A stretch of DNA of 64,000 bases from positions 35,565,493-35,629,492 of the forward strand of contig OX419759.1 of assembly GCA_948567375.1 (NCBI GenBank). The letters run 5' to 3'. A model generated the notes under the pieces. The model was given only the letters and a program-made list of their open reading frames with translations, was not told the origin of the DNA and ran no database searches. Made by a program: the position numbers and the translations under genes. Positions 1 through 11,978 of the stretch are shown here, in pieces; position 1 is the stretch's first letter; every line of letters begins with the position of its first letter. Source of the DNA: Lunularia cruciata. Its lineage: Eukaryota; Streptophyta; Marchantiopsida; Lunulariales; Lunulariaceae.

Positions 1-1834
1 TTATCATATTATTTATTAAAAATTAAATTTTTTGATATAAAAATAATTATTTACATAAATAAAAAGATAATTTATATTTAATTAAAAATATTTTGATAAA
101 TTTTTCAATTAAAAATTTATTTATATTGATGAAACATATAATCATTTGCATCATTCACACCCCGAGAGATATTATTATCAAGATCATTAAAATTAAAGAT
201 TAAATCACGATTAAAATTTATATTTTTGAAATATAGTTATAAACAATTTATTTTTTTAAAATTAAATTATAAAATTCTTAATTATGGCGGATAGAGATCT
301 ATAAACATCACCTACAATCTTTAACTAGAATGAATGCGTTTTGATTATAATCCATATTAAATTGTTGATAATATATTTAATAATAAATAAATTAATCAAG
401 TATAGTATAAATTATGAATAAATTAATTATATTACACAAATGAGATAAATGAAAAATTTGGTATAAAAATGAATGTATTTATGATATCTCAAAAAATATC
501 ATAAATAAATAATAAATTAATCTTGATGTATTTCTAAAAATGATAACATATAAAATTATTTTTTAATTGGTGTAAATTTGATAATAAAATAAATATTATA
601 TAGAAATATTAAATAATTTTATTTGAAAAGAAAATACATTTCAAATAATAATGTTTATTTTAAATATACGGAAATGATAATATGACAAATTTGGTATAAA
701 TTGAATTCCAAGTATAAAATTGAAAATATAATTTAGAATTCATTTTAAAAAAATTAAAAAATAGTTATTTTTCAATTTGGTTCAAAAAAAAAGGTAATGA
801 AAAATGTTGAGATAAATTAATTTTAAAATTTTAGTTCAAATTATGTCAAATTTTGGCTCGAGTTAAAATTATTTGTATAAATTTGAAAGAAATTTGTGAG
901 ATTTTGGAAATATTTAAAATGAGAATTAATGATTTATATTATATTGTATATTAGATTTTTTGCTCAAATTTGAAAATTTAATTAGATTTGGAAAAAATTA
1001 ATCTAATTTGGAAAGAATTGAAAATGATAAAAAAATATTTTATTTAGATATATAGAGATTTATAAATATATATTGTAAAGTTTAAAAATGCAAACAAATT
1101 AATTTTTTTGCATGAAATTAATTAATTTAGAATAATTTTTGGTCGTTATTCAATAAAATTTATACCCCTTATTAGATTATGTATAAAATTTGATAATAAA
1201 TTTTGATCTCTAGTTTTTAGACAGATACTCTAGCGAAAGAATGATATACTTTTGTTTTAAATTCTAATGATTGTTCAAATGATATCTATATATACATAAT
1301 TTTGGTTACGAGAGATAATTTAATTTTATTGTAGATGATTCAATAGTTTAGAAAGTAGATAAATTTTTTTATATTAAATATCAAATGGTGATAAAATCAA
1401 TCTGATATTGATTTATGAGATAAATTTTTTTTATTTATATTTTGTATGATTGTACCTTTTTTTTATTTTTGTTTTGTTTATATATATCGTATTTGTATGA
1501 GATGTCTTGATTTTAGAGCGTTTGTATTCCGATATCCCTCGTTTGTGAGGGTGGAGGAATTAACTATCTATATTTCTCTTCGATTATGTAAGAATTGATG
1601 ATTTAAAGATCGTGAGAATATGTATTATGATGAGAGGTTACAAATCATATTTTTCTCCAAGTATAGTTATCATAGTTAGAGCTATATTAGTGAGTGATAT
1701 CAAATTGATTTTGGTATTTTGTGTTGATTCTTGGTGGGATACTTTTGGTTATTATGGTTATAAATTTTAAATTATAATTATTTATATCAAGATTTACTTC
1801 TTTGAGGATTTTAGAAGAGATAACATTATAATAT
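1..1834 (+). mobile_element. Bx: outermost, heavily decayed 5' fragment of family B
   Basis: Extremely AT-rich stretch with no usable ORF. From about 1150 it aligns by eye with the family B leader, and 1380-1834 parallels 2905-3429 of B0: the caaatggtg primer-like site, the tttctcttcg block, and the segment ending gagataac just before the A0 LTR. The first kilobase is too decayed to place confidently, although islands such as ggctcgagt near 855 match the B leader. Nearly all differences from younger copies are C-to-T or G-to-A, so it looks like the oldest layer. The left end of the element lies outside the window. Confidence 0.65.
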
Positions 1835-1988
1835 TTTAATACTCATTTGTATATATATAAGTTATTATTATATTTAGTTTGATATGGTAAATATTTTAAG
1901 AATATTATTCACGCATAGAAAAAAAATTATGATATATTAGTCATGATTAATTATAGTTAAGATAAAATAGATTTTATTTTAGATGAGA
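1835..1988 (+). repeat. A0: left piece of an ancient family A LTR
   Basis: The first 154 bp of a family A LTR, strongly AT-decayed. It starts at tttaatactcattt (family start tgtaacacccattt) and ends at ttttagatgaga, where B0 is inserted. The last 30 bp align without gaps to the same LTR interval in A2 and A3. It continues at 61460 after B0. Its insertion point in Bx is the same nucleotide position at which A1 entered B0. Confidence 0.7.
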
Positions 1989-2435
1989 CATCATACCATT
2001 TGTAATGTCACATTTAGATTGCTCAGACACTGGAGTTCCAATGTTAGTACTTAGAGGCATTTTGGCAGTTACTCATAGACTACTTTACGCGCGGTCAGAT
2101 TTTTTGTTTAGGGTACTGATTTCATGGTGTGGCCCATCGTCACTTGCACCATCCGTGCCGTCAAGTGTGTCGTGAGCGGTACCATTGGGATGAGATCTAG
2201 GTTAAAATCAAGAGTATATCTTGGAAATGCAGCTCAAGAGAGCTCACTTCTCTGAGGTTGATCAATCAAATTCTTAGCTAGAGTAGATAGAAAGCCGACG
2301 AGCGTCACTTGGAATCGCTTAGTTAGAGTGGATATGGCTTGCATGTAATTAATGTCCAGTTGTTGGCAAGTTGTTGAGGATAATATCAAGTATTGATCTT
2401 AGTTTGATTAATTCGAGTTGTAAATAATTTGATTA
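1989..2435 (+). repeat. B0 5' terminal repeat (Y, left copy)
   Basis: Starts catcatacc, corresponding by four transitions to the family start tgtcacgcc, and ends near the ttgatta corresponding to ctgatta in B1 and B2. The second copy of Y in B0 is 60903-61349. No X block precedes or follows this left copy. Confidence 0.75.
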
Positions 2436-3429
2436 TGTCAAAAAAGTGAGTCAGGGAGAAATTGGATACGGGAACTATGAGTGTTAGTGATATCTCCAAG
2501 CTCGATAGATCATGGTGTCTTGATTGAGTAGTTCAAATTTCTTTGAGAGAGAGTGTGTGCGGAACCGCTGTCAAAATTTAGAGCTAAGGAAGAAGCAATT
2601 TTGAAGCGGTAGTTGTGATTTTGAGCTTAGGACTGATTTATTGCAAGTTGAGTTGAGAAACTGAAATTGAAGGTGGAGTTGAGAGCAAATCCTTACAAAT
2701 TGAAGATTGAATGAAACCCATATTTCCAATTTGGATCAAGTGAAGAGTTAGTTGAGGATTTAATGGTTAGCCATTTTTTAGGATTTATGTCAAATTTTAC
2801 GTTAGATTTTGTGAAAGAGTTACGTCAGATTTTGGCAAAAAGAACTTGAATCTAATATTTGGTGATTCTCATAGTTCCAGAAGTAGATAAGTACTCCGAT
2901 TATGTCAAATGCCAAATGGTGATAGAGTCAGTCTCGTGTTGATTTATGAGATGGAGTGTTGTTGTTTAGCATTCTTGTGATTGAACCCCTTCCATTCTAG
3001 ACTTCTTGTTTGTGCACCGTGTTTGTGTGAGGTGTCCTAAATTTTGAGAGTTAGTGCTCTGGCGTGCTCTTGATAGTGAAGTTGGAATGATGACCAATAA
3101 GACTATCTTTATTTCTCTTCGGTGAGACAAGAAATGATGACCTACAGACCATGAAAATACGTGTTGTGATGGCAAGATACAAGTCACCCTTGCCCCTAGT
3201 GTAGTTGTCTTGGTTAGAGTTACATTAATGGACAATGTTCCATTAGTTTTGGCACTTGGTGGTGCTCGGTTGGTATTGGCATTTGGTGGTGCTTGGTTGG
3301 TATTGGCACTTGGTGGTACTCGGTTGGTGTTGGCATTTGGTTGGGTACTTGCTGTTACAGTTTGCAATTACGATTACTTTGTCACGACGGAGTTCTTTGG
3401 GGATCCCAAAGGAGATAACTCTATAGTAC
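2436..3429 (+). other. B0 leader and start of gag region
   Basis: Untranslated leader of B0. It contains a conserved tRNA-iMet-like stretch at 2919-2933 (tggtgatagagtcag) that could be a primer site but lies about 480 bp inside the end of Y. At 3383-3420 it reaches the first recognisable gag codons (acgacggagttctttgg) and is then cut by A1. Around 3245-3345 a 21-bp unit (ggcacttggtggtgctcggtt and variants) is repeated about five times. This looks like local expansion, because B1 and B2 have only one or two units. Confidence 0.6.
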
Positions 3430-4110
3430 TATAACACTTATTTGTGCATGTGTGTGGTATTGTGATATTTAGCTTGGTATTACAAGTACTTGAGAGATAT
3501 TATTTATATAAAGATAAAAGATGATTCTACATTAGCTAGAGTTAGTCATAGCTAAGATAGAAGGGACTTTACTTTAGAGGAAGTAGAAAAGATGAGCACC
3601 ACTATTTTAGATTCTAGTGTGTTGACTTGGTATTATTCCTAAGTGTCTTGCTTTGAGGAAAGAGTTGAGAACTCTTGGGCCCGCAAGCCTTTTTGTTTTA
3701 GATTCTTCTATAGTCCAAGGATAGCCCATGTGAAGGAATCCTTAACTTAATGGTTGGGTCAAGATAAAATCATATGCTAGTGGAATATGACCATGTGAAT
3801 GGATATTACTTTATACTTTTTGACTTTACTTGACTTTTAGTTTAGTAACTTGAGTTACTATGGTAATTAATAACTGTAGTGCGTAATTATTTCATAAGTG
3901 TATAAACAAGGGGTGAGGAGGTACTCATCATCTTTTCATTTGTAACTATTTCTCTCTCATTGAGTTCTCTAGTGAACAATATCTTGAGTCTTGGAGTGTT
4001 AGCCTTAGAGAAGTATGATGGAGTTGGGGTTCCTTGTCTTCTTAGTCCATGGTATGCTACTACCATAGCCATCGGAGATTCATTTTGAGTGAGAGACAGG
4101 CCGACTCACA
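3430..4110 (+). repeat. A1 5' LTR
   Basis: Begins tataacac (decayed tgtaacac) and ends gactcaca. It is the same length as the 3' LTR at 24547-25227. A TATA-like box lies near 3897, upstream of the conserved ggggtgaggaggtactcatc block. Confidence 0.9.
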
Positions 4111-4592
4111 TTTTTGGCTCCGTTACCGAGACCTCTCTAAAAGACAAGATAATGTTTCATGTTCAATTCTACATTAGGCAAAAGTAGACTATGAGAGCTC
4201 ACTTAGAAAGAATATTGGGAGAGGAGAGGGCTTAACTTATGTTAGAGAACCAAGATCTATTTGTATACCTTATAGTTCATTATGATGTCTTTGAAGTTAG
4301 CCTTGGAGGAGCATGATGGAATTGGGGTTCTTTGCATTCTCAATCCATGGTGTGCTACCATAATAGCCATCAAAGGTTCATCTTGAGTGATAGATAGACT
4401 GGCTAACATTTTTATTTCCGTTATTTGGACCTCCCTAGAAGACAAAATAATGTTCTACATTCAATTCTACATTAGGCAGAAAGAGGCTATGAGAGCTCAC
4501 TTAGAGAAAACATTAGGAGAATAGAATACTTAACTTACGTTAGAGAACCCAAATCTATCTGTATACTCTATAGTTGATTATGATGTATTTGA
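3998..4592 (+). repeat. 298-bp tandem duplication across the A1 LTR/leader border
   Basis: The segment 3998-4295 (gttagcct ... ctttgaa) is repeated immediately at 4296-4592 with moderate divergence. The unit contains the last part of the LTR, the primer binding site and the start of the leader, so A1 has a second decayed LTR tail and primer site (near 4410). A2 and A3 have only one copy, so this arose in A1. Confidence 0.85.
4115..4133 (+). promoter_or_regulatory. A1 primer binding site (tRNA-Asp type)
   Basis: tggctccgttaccgagacc, four bases after the LTR end. It resembles the plant tRNA-Asp 3' end complement (tggcgccgttgccgggga) used by Athila/Tat-type elements. Younger copies read tggttccgttgccgggacc. 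Confidence 0.7.
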
Positions 4593-5259
4593 AATGATTT
4601 TGTATATCTTGTATACATGAGAAGATTTGGAGAGGTTATGTGAGGTGGATTGTAGATTTTGGAGATTAAAGTGATTTTGGGCAAAATCTCAAGTTTGAGA
4701 TCTGGACTTGAAATTTCTACACAAGATAGCTTGAGTTGTCCTTCGATTAGTACACTTGGAATTATTATGAGAGATATTATGCGCATTGGGCTAAAATTTT
4801 TGAAAGTTGATAGGGTAAATTGCTCCCACAATTACATGTTCTTTCAAAAATTGTATAGAGTCTGCCATTTTTTCAATTTTTAGTGTATTATTGTGAACTT
4901 TCCAAGAAAATACAGTGTATTTTACTTGTTAGCACAAAAATTAGAGAAAGATCATTCTTGAGCAGAGAGTTATGAGTTTTTGAAGTTAGGTGGATGGTTT
5001 TCAAACCAAATTTGATATATACTTACTGAATAGAAAGATGTCTAGGCCAAATGGCTCGATGAAAAGATTTGAAATTTTGCAAGAAAAGACACCCTAGAGT
5101 TGTAATCAAGTGTAAAAAATTTTAGAGGACTGTCATATATTAGTTGAGAGATTTGAGTAAAATTGTCATGAAAGGTCAATTTGTAAAGTTGAGGCTCATG
5201 CATGAAGAGTTTAAGAGCAACAAAAAGCATGTTTGAGTGTTTATATTCATCTTGGGAAC

Positions 5260-5690
5260 ATGTAGGGTTATCAAGAGTGGAAATTGAGACTATGTAAGGT
5301 TCCCCAAGGGTTTGAGGTGATTGTAGGGGTGAATTTGAGGAAAAGAAAGTTTACAATAAAATTTGAAAAGAGTGTTGAGAGGATCCAAAAAGTTACACCA
5401 CTTGGAGGAAAGAGTGAGTGTAAGTGCTTTCTATATGGAGAGAAGGGACATAAAGCAAGTTCATGTCCATTGATCTTTGAGAACATGAGATTGAGGGAAA
5501 AAGATGCTTACTTGACTTGGGTTTGCATGTTGGACCTTCCTCACCAAGATTGGGAGAGAGAAGATCTAAGACAAAAGAGTTCTATGAGATTTGTGGAGTA
5601 GAAAGACTTCCAAAAGGACATGAGTGTAGTGGAATAAAAGTACTTTTTGAGACTTTGGTAAAAAATCTTGGAAAGAATCTTAGTACAACC
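5260..5690 (+). pseudogene. A1 ORF0 remnant (zinc-knuckle protein)
   Basis: Equivalent of the intact 141-residue ORF at 30104 in A2. The ATG is followed at once by TAG (5263-5265), and a frameshift lies near 5500. The first knuckle reads CFLYGEKGHKASSC, having lost its second cysteine. The second knuckle region (CGVERLPKGHEC) follows in another frame. Confidence 0.65.
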
Positions 5691-5965
5691 ACAAAAATAC
5701 TACCACCTTCATCAGTTAGTTCTCAAGATTAATGATGAAGATAATCGTTCAATTTATGGAGATAAACTATCCATGAAAGTTAGATTAATATGCACTCTAG
5801 GATTTGATGTTGCTATAGAAATCTTGGAGTAAACTGAATCTTTTGTGTTCCCTAGAGTGGATTATTCTCAAATGGTGTTAGTCATATTTATACTCTATTA
5901 GTTATAGAGTGAGAGAAAAGAAAAGAGAAAAAAATTGAGAAAAAAAAAGATAATGTGAGGTTAAG

Positions 5966-8134
5966 ATGATGAAACTTTTGATTTTCTTTAGCAAGGATGA
6001 AGAAGATGTGGAGGTCTTTGTGAAAGACTTCAAGAGAGCTTGCATAGAAAACAATGAGAGGAGAAAGAGTGAGTGTGCTTCATTATTACCAGATTTCTTT
6101 GAAGATGCAACATTTACATGGTATGAGTTAGAATATCAAAAGAAAGAGAGGAGAGAGGGAGAAGAAAAGTCTTGGGAAAGTTTAACTTCAGCACTCATTG
6201 AAAACTTTCTTCCAGATGAGAGTTATGAGGGATTGATGAGTGAGGTTACCTTTCTCAAACAAGGAGATGGAGAGAAAGTGAAAGTCTATGTCGAAAGAGT
6301 GGAAAAATTAGAGTCTAGATTTTGCATAGCGTTGAGGAAGAGTGGAGATGATGTGGAGACTACTATGATTGGCATAGGGTCCATGCTCAACAAGAATTTT
6401 GTGGGAGGGTTGAGACCACAAATTAGAAGCAAGGTGAGATATAAAAAACCTTCTTCTAATGTTGAAACTATCAAGATTGCAATTCATGTGGAGTAGAGTT
6501 TGGAAAGGGATGAGAGTGATTTGGTGGTGAAGGAGGTTGTGCATCTTCCTCAAGGTTACAAGTATGGTGAAACTTTTGATACTTTGGTGGCAAGGGTTGC
6601 ACTTAAAGTAGTAGTTGCACTAGTTCTTGCACCTCTACCAAAGGATCCACTTCAAACCATCACAGAATAACTTGTAGATCTCAAGATCAATGTGGTGCAA
6701 CTATGGGAGAGGAGAGAGGTGGATCAGAATGTAGTGAGAAGGCCTAGAAGTTATGGAAATTACCCATATAGAGGACGCCAACCAGCCAACAATTTCAATG
6801 ATAGAAATTGTTTCGGTTGTGGAAGAAGAGGCCATATCCAAAGGAATTGACTAAATTCTATTTATCATGGAAGAAGGGGTTATGAGAGAGCCAATAGAGG
6901 GAAAGAGGAAGGTAGTGAAACCCAAGTGGCTCCTAATCTAAACAAAAGAAAGGAGATAACATCCATAGATGTGATTAAGAGCAAGTATGAGAAAGGAGAG
7001 TGCTCAAACTCCAAGGGTCTTAATTTGGAGCTTTTGGCACAAGAAAAGAAGAGAGCTCGTTTTGCAAAAGATGTTCACTCTTCTCAAGGATTTACTCCTA
7101 TGTCTACTAGGAGCACTCGCACATCAACAACAAAGACTCCAAGGAAGAAATTGGGGATGGAGGATTTCTTGATTTCAAAGCAACAATGGAACTACAATGT
7201 GTTGGAGGATGCTGGTAATCACAAGGTTAACATCACAATGAACCAATTGATTGCTTTGAACCCTACCTTTAGAAAAGAGCTTAGAGGTGGTTTGAGTTGT
7301 ACAAGGAGCAATAGGAAGAAGAAGGCAAAAGCTCTAGTATGAATGGGAGTGGTGTATGCCAAGCCAACACCATGGGAGGCTTGTGAATATACCTCCAAGA
7401 TTGATGTGAGAGTGAATGGTCACAACATGAAGGATGTACTTGTTGATAGAGGATCAACAGTGAATGCCATGTGAGAAAGGTTGATAAAGAAGTTAGGTAT
7501 GATACCCTCAAGACCTTCAACAGTTGTGATGAGCATGGTAAAAAAACAACAATTTTGACCAATAGGGGTGATGGATAAGTGGTAGTTCCAATTATGGAAG
7601 TTGGAAATCTCATGACTTTCTAAGTCTTGAAGGATTCAAGCTATGATTTACTTCATGGGAGGCCATGGTTGAGAGCAGCATGCACAACGGACAGATGACA
7701 CAAATGGTACTTGAGGATTGGGCCATCAAACCATAGAGTCACAATTTATGTGACTAACACCACCAACACTTCATATTCAGATACATCATCTTTTGGTTAT
7801 TGGGAATCAAATTCTGAAGAAGGCTTCAGGTGTGGACACAAGCATGGAGGAGGAAACTTCCACAGAGGAGGATGAATCTGAATCGGATTCAGATGTGTAT
7901 CCCTTGTGTGCTATGGATTTTGCACCTAAGCCAGAGGTTTTGAAGGACCCAAATAAATCACCATTGACACTCGAGGAGGTAGAGAGAGGGTTAGCCACCC
8001 TCAAGTATGGCCCAAATGTTACCAAGGAGGAGAAGGTGAGATTTTTGGAGATTTTCTACAAGTTCATCTATGTGTTTTCTTTCAATTACAAGGATTTGAA
8101 GGAAGTCACCTTGGAGGAGCACAAGATAGAGGTG
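5966..8134 (+). pseudogene. gag-pol: A1 Gag-protease-RT start (interrupted)
   Basis: One frame from ATG 5966. The retrotransposon Gag core is about residues 1-175 (SLLPDFFEDATFTWYE, ENFLPDES). A CCHC knuckle at about 6814-6850 reads CFGCGRRGHIQRN and then has a stop where the last Cys should be. A basic linker follows, then the protease region at about 7330-7700, with the DxG site decayed to VDRGS at 7441-7455. The acidic linker before RT (CAMDFAPKPEVLKDP) leads to the copia insertion after EEHKIEV. Stops include TAG 6493-6495 and several in 7340-7700. The frame is the same before and after these stops, so Gag and Pol were once a single ORF. Confidence 0.8.
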
Positions 8135-8382
8135 TGTTGGAGACTAGAATAAACATGAAATATGTAATGAGAGCTTACAGTCTACAATAAGTGAAATGTC
8201 AAATAAAGACTTGATCAATAAGTCACCAACCACTACAAAAGGACACAAGGACCTAAGAGGTCAAAATTATTCAATTGATGTACCACAAGGGTAATCCCCT
8301 AACAATTATTATGAGATAATCTATCTCAAGAAGCATTCCTTAGAACTCTCGTACACTTGCATGCATTTGTACACTTCTAACA
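8135..8382 (+). repeat. C 5' LTR
   Basis: tgttggagactag ... ttctaaca. 248 bp, TG...CA termini; pairs with 11979-12226. Confidence 0.95.
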
Positions 8383-8394
8383 TGGTATCATAGC
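8383..8394 (+). promoter_or_regulatory. C primer binding site (tRNA-iMet type)
   Basis: tggtatcatagc directly abuts the LTR. It differs at one base from the plant initiator-Met primer site tggtatcagagc. Confidence 0.9.
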
Positions 8395-8459
8395 ACCGAG
8401 GTCTTCCTCAATCACAAGTCACTTTTGCTAGTGATAAGGGACACACGGTATTAATCATT

Positions 8460-9600
8460 TGCGGGCCCTCTTCTTATGTGGATTTACCATATCTTAATAT
8501 CCACAACCCCCACTTTATCACTTGCAAAAATTACCCATTTGCTATTTCCAACTCAAGGTTTGAATTACCTTTGCATTTACCCATCCTCCAAGCTAGCATT
8601 ATTCCATCTAGCACTGCAATATTATCCACAAATATTGCAGAAAATACCTTGGACTCTCCCATGAGTTGTGCACTCCTCACAACGTCAGACCATCCTCCTC
8701 ATGAGTTTTTATGGCACAAACATTTGGGGTATATTAATATTAATCAAATGCGTCAATTAATGCATCAAAATCATTTAGATGGTCTTCTTTCTCTACGGAA
8801 AATTTGACACTTCATCTACACAGCTTGCTAGCATGGCAAGCAGACCAAAGTAAAATTTCCTCAGCAAACCACTTGCCGAGCTACCTCCCCGTTAGAGTTG
8901 ATACATTTGGATCTCAATGGCCGGATCACCCCAACTACATTCTCTGGTTTTGAATATTTTATGACCATCATAGATGACTACACCAAGTACACGGTAACCC
9001 GGTTGTTGAAACAAAAGAGTGATTGTTTTACTGCATTTTGGGAATATAAGCTTTGGGCAGAAAATCAAACCGATCTATGAATTAAGGTTTTACGTTCTGA
9101 TGGTGGTGGGGAATATATGTCCACATTATTTAATGAATTTTATGTTGAGCATGACATTGAACGTTAGTGCACAGTCCCTTATACTCCGGAACAAAATGGA
9201 GTCTCTGAACATAAGAATCAGACTCTTCTAGATGTTGTTTGTACAATGCTTCATGATGCAAAACTACCTAAGCCCTATTGGGGTGAGGCTGTTCTTTGTG
9301 CAACATACTTACAGAATAGATCACTTACCAAAGCAATACCATCTGAAGAAACTCCTTACTCTCTCTGGTTCAACCAAAAACCAACCTTAGTCCACCTCAA
9401 AATTTTTGGGTGCACAGCATTTGCTCAAGTTCTTGCAGAGAAATGTACTAAGTTGAATTCAAAATCTGGAGAATTCCTTATTCTAGGCTACAATCCCATT
9501 AGCAAGGGATTTAGATTACAAAGATGGTTTGGTATTTATCACAAGGAATGTTGTTTTTCAGGAGGAGACACTTTCTTTTACTAAGAAGAACTCCTTGCAT
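8460..9600 (+). pseudogene. pol: C pre-integrase and integrase
   Basis: Conceptual frame from about 8478. Pre-integrase motif LWHKHLGYINI at about 8709-8741, the CxxxxHGKQTKV remnant near 8825, and the integrase core: first Asp in HLDLNGRITP (8902), second in RSDGGGEYM (9094), Glu in EQNGVSEHKNQT (9190). Then the GEAVLCATYLQNR and LKIFGCTAFAQV blocks typical of copia integrase C-termini. Broken by stops at 8806, 9078 and 9165 and a frameshift near 9520. All three DDE residues are still present. Confidence 0.85.
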
Positions 9601-10480
9601 TCACAACCATTAGATGAGGATATTTGCAAAAATGTGAAATTCTACACTCATGCTAGTGGACTACCTCCCAAACCACCAGCATTCACTAACAAGACCACTC
9701 CTACATTTATACCTTTGCCTAGCCCTCAATCTCAGGCTTTACCGGGGATACAAGCACTTGGTGCTACTCAAAGTTTAGGTTCAGTTGGTCCTATCCAGCA
9801 AGTTGTTTCTCCGCAAGCAGCCTTGCTTGAAGCACTTGCACACAATATTGTTGCTCTTACCCCTTCCCCACCAAGAGCATCAACATCTGGTAGACCTTCA
9901 CCAACTTCTACTCTGCAAGTGGGAGCAACGTCATGATCACTCTATGATAACGACTCTTATGACTTAGGAGGATCCTCGTCCCAATCTATAGAACACATAC
10001 CAACTTCTGAGTTGGTACAACATCTTGGTGATACTTCTATTCCAAAGGAAGTTCCTGCAAGCCGCAAGTCACCTCTCAAGACTTATGTACATCAGAAGGT
10101 ACGGCATTTGTAAATTTTTTTTTCAAAAACATACTTCAGATCAATCTGTAGCAACATCAAACTCTATTGATTCTACAGTTCAAGAATTTCTTGAGCAAAC
10201 ATCTCAAATGGTGCAACTACACTGATCAACACGCTCCAACAAAGGAGTACCTCCACCGCATAACCCAGATGAGAATTACACTACGGACTCCCTCCTTCCA
10301 AAGAGTAAGAAGTCATAGAAGAAAGCTCTTACTGCCACCAAGGACGCCATCCCTCTTCAGCGAGCCAATTTACAACAAGCTCTCCGTTCTCCCCAATGCA
10401 AGCATTGGACTACAGCGATGGAGGAGGAGCTTTGCTCACACCATGAAATTGGTACTTGAGTCTATACTTAATTTCCTCTT
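9601..10480 (+). pseudogene. C integrase-RT linker (decayed)
   Basis: Pro/Ser/Thr-rich linker frames (for example 9529-9936) followed by several short broken frames. This is the poorly conserved spacer that copia Pol normally has between integrase and RT. No independent gene is visible. Confidence 0.5.
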
Positions 10481-11337
10481 GGTACAAAGTTAGTTTCATG
10501 CAAATGGATGTATAAGCTAAAACTGAAACCAGATAGTTCAATGGACCTATACAAGGCCTGACTCGTTGCTTGAGGATTCTCCCAAATACAAGGTATTATT
10601 TTTTTTGAGACTTTATCTTGTGTGGTTTGAATCCAATCAGTATGAGTGATATTCAACCTTGTTGCTCAGCATCACATGCACATCCATCAAATGGACGTTA
10701 AAATTGCATTTTTTAATAACATCTTAAATGAGGAAATTTATATGATGCTACCTCTTGGTGTTAAACCGCCTAAGAAAAGGCAAGTATGCAAGCTCATCCG
10801 AGCTATCTATGGGCTAAAGTAGTCATCTCGGGAATTGAATCTACTGATAGACAATGATTTGTTATCCATTGGTTTCACCAAGATTGCTGAAGATTGTAAC
10901 GTCTACTTCCAGTGTAAAGGTTCTGATTTCATCCTACTAGCACTATATGTGAATGATATGTTAATAGCAAGCACAAGTCTACCTTTAATCACTCAAGTCA
11001 AGGAGCAGCTCTACAGAAAATTCATGATGATAGATCTGGGGCCTGCGCAACATTGCCTTAGTCTACAAATCATCCAAGACCCGCATCGTCATTGGATCAG
11101 AATCAACCAAAGTCATTATCTACTGCAAAAACTAATTGAATTTGACCTCATGGATGCAAAACCAGTTTCCACCCCAATGCTACCTAGGTTGAAACTCTCT
11201 AAGCGGGACTCGCCTCAATCTGAGGAGGAGAAGTCCCGCCTAAGTAAGTTTGGGTTTCCTAATGAAATAGGCTCAGTCAATTGGGCATTACTTTGTTCCA
11301 GACCTTACTTAGCCTTTTTAGTTGGAGTGCTTTCTTA
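10481..11337 (+). pseudogene. pol: C reverse transcriptase
   Basis: Copia RT blocks in order: WMYKLK near 10510, MHIHQMDVKIAFFNN (10678-10722), PPKKRQVCKLIRAIYGLK (to 10818), and ALYVNDMLIAS at 10940-10972. The catalytic box is YVND rather than the family YVDD (GAT to AAT), so the enzyme would be dead even without the stop at 10819 and the frameshifts. GPAQHCLSLQI matches the LGE(L)xYFLG block. Confidence 0.85.
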
Positions 11338-11439
11338 GTTCATGAGTAATCCTGGTGAGAAGCATATTGTAGCCATGAAGCATTTGTTCCATTATATTAA
11401 GGGAACTTTACATTATTTTATTGAATATTTATACTCCAA

Positions 11440-11925
11440 GGTGCCCAAAACTCTATATGGATACTTTGATGCTGATTGGGCTAGAGAAGTAGATGAGCAT
11501 TAATCCATGTCTGGTCATTGCTTCATTATTTTAGGAGGAGCTATCTCCTGGAGCTCTAAAAGGCAAAAGACTTCTACACTATCTTCCACGGAAGCAAAGT
11601 ATGTGGCAATGGCAGCCGTAGCTACTGAAAGAGTTTGGCTACATCAATTACTTGAAGACATTTGTTTAAGTGACAAGCAACCTACTACAATACTTTGTGA
11701 TAATATGTCTACATTAGCGTTAGTGGATACCACCAAGTTTCATAACCAGACCAAACATATTGCTATCAGATATAACTTCATCAAGTAGTTGGCTTCAGAG
11801 AAGAAAATTCAATTCAATTATATTCCTACTCAGCAACATACTGCTGATATATTTACCAAAGGACTATTTGGTTCTAAGTTATTAGAACATCTACCTCAAC
11901 TTGGTTTACATACAAGAATAACTTA
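11440..11925 (+). pseudogene. pol: C RNase H
   Basis: YGYFDADWA (11456), ISWSSKRQKTSTLSSTEAKY (11538-11600), CDNMSTLAL and HTADIFTKGLFG (about 11840) are the copia RNase H signature blocks in order. In-frame stops at 11504 and 11786. The C-terminal LEHLPQLGL closes the polyprotein at the TAG near 11923. Confidence 0.85.
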
Positions 11926-11969
11926 GTATGAAGTTAGATGTAATTCTTTTTGTAATAGTAATCTTCATT

Positions 11970-11978
11970 AAGTGGGAG
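11970..11978 (+). promoter_or_regulatory. C polypurine tract
   Basis: aagtgggag immediately before the 3' LTR, the expected plus-strand priming site. Confidence 0.8.
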
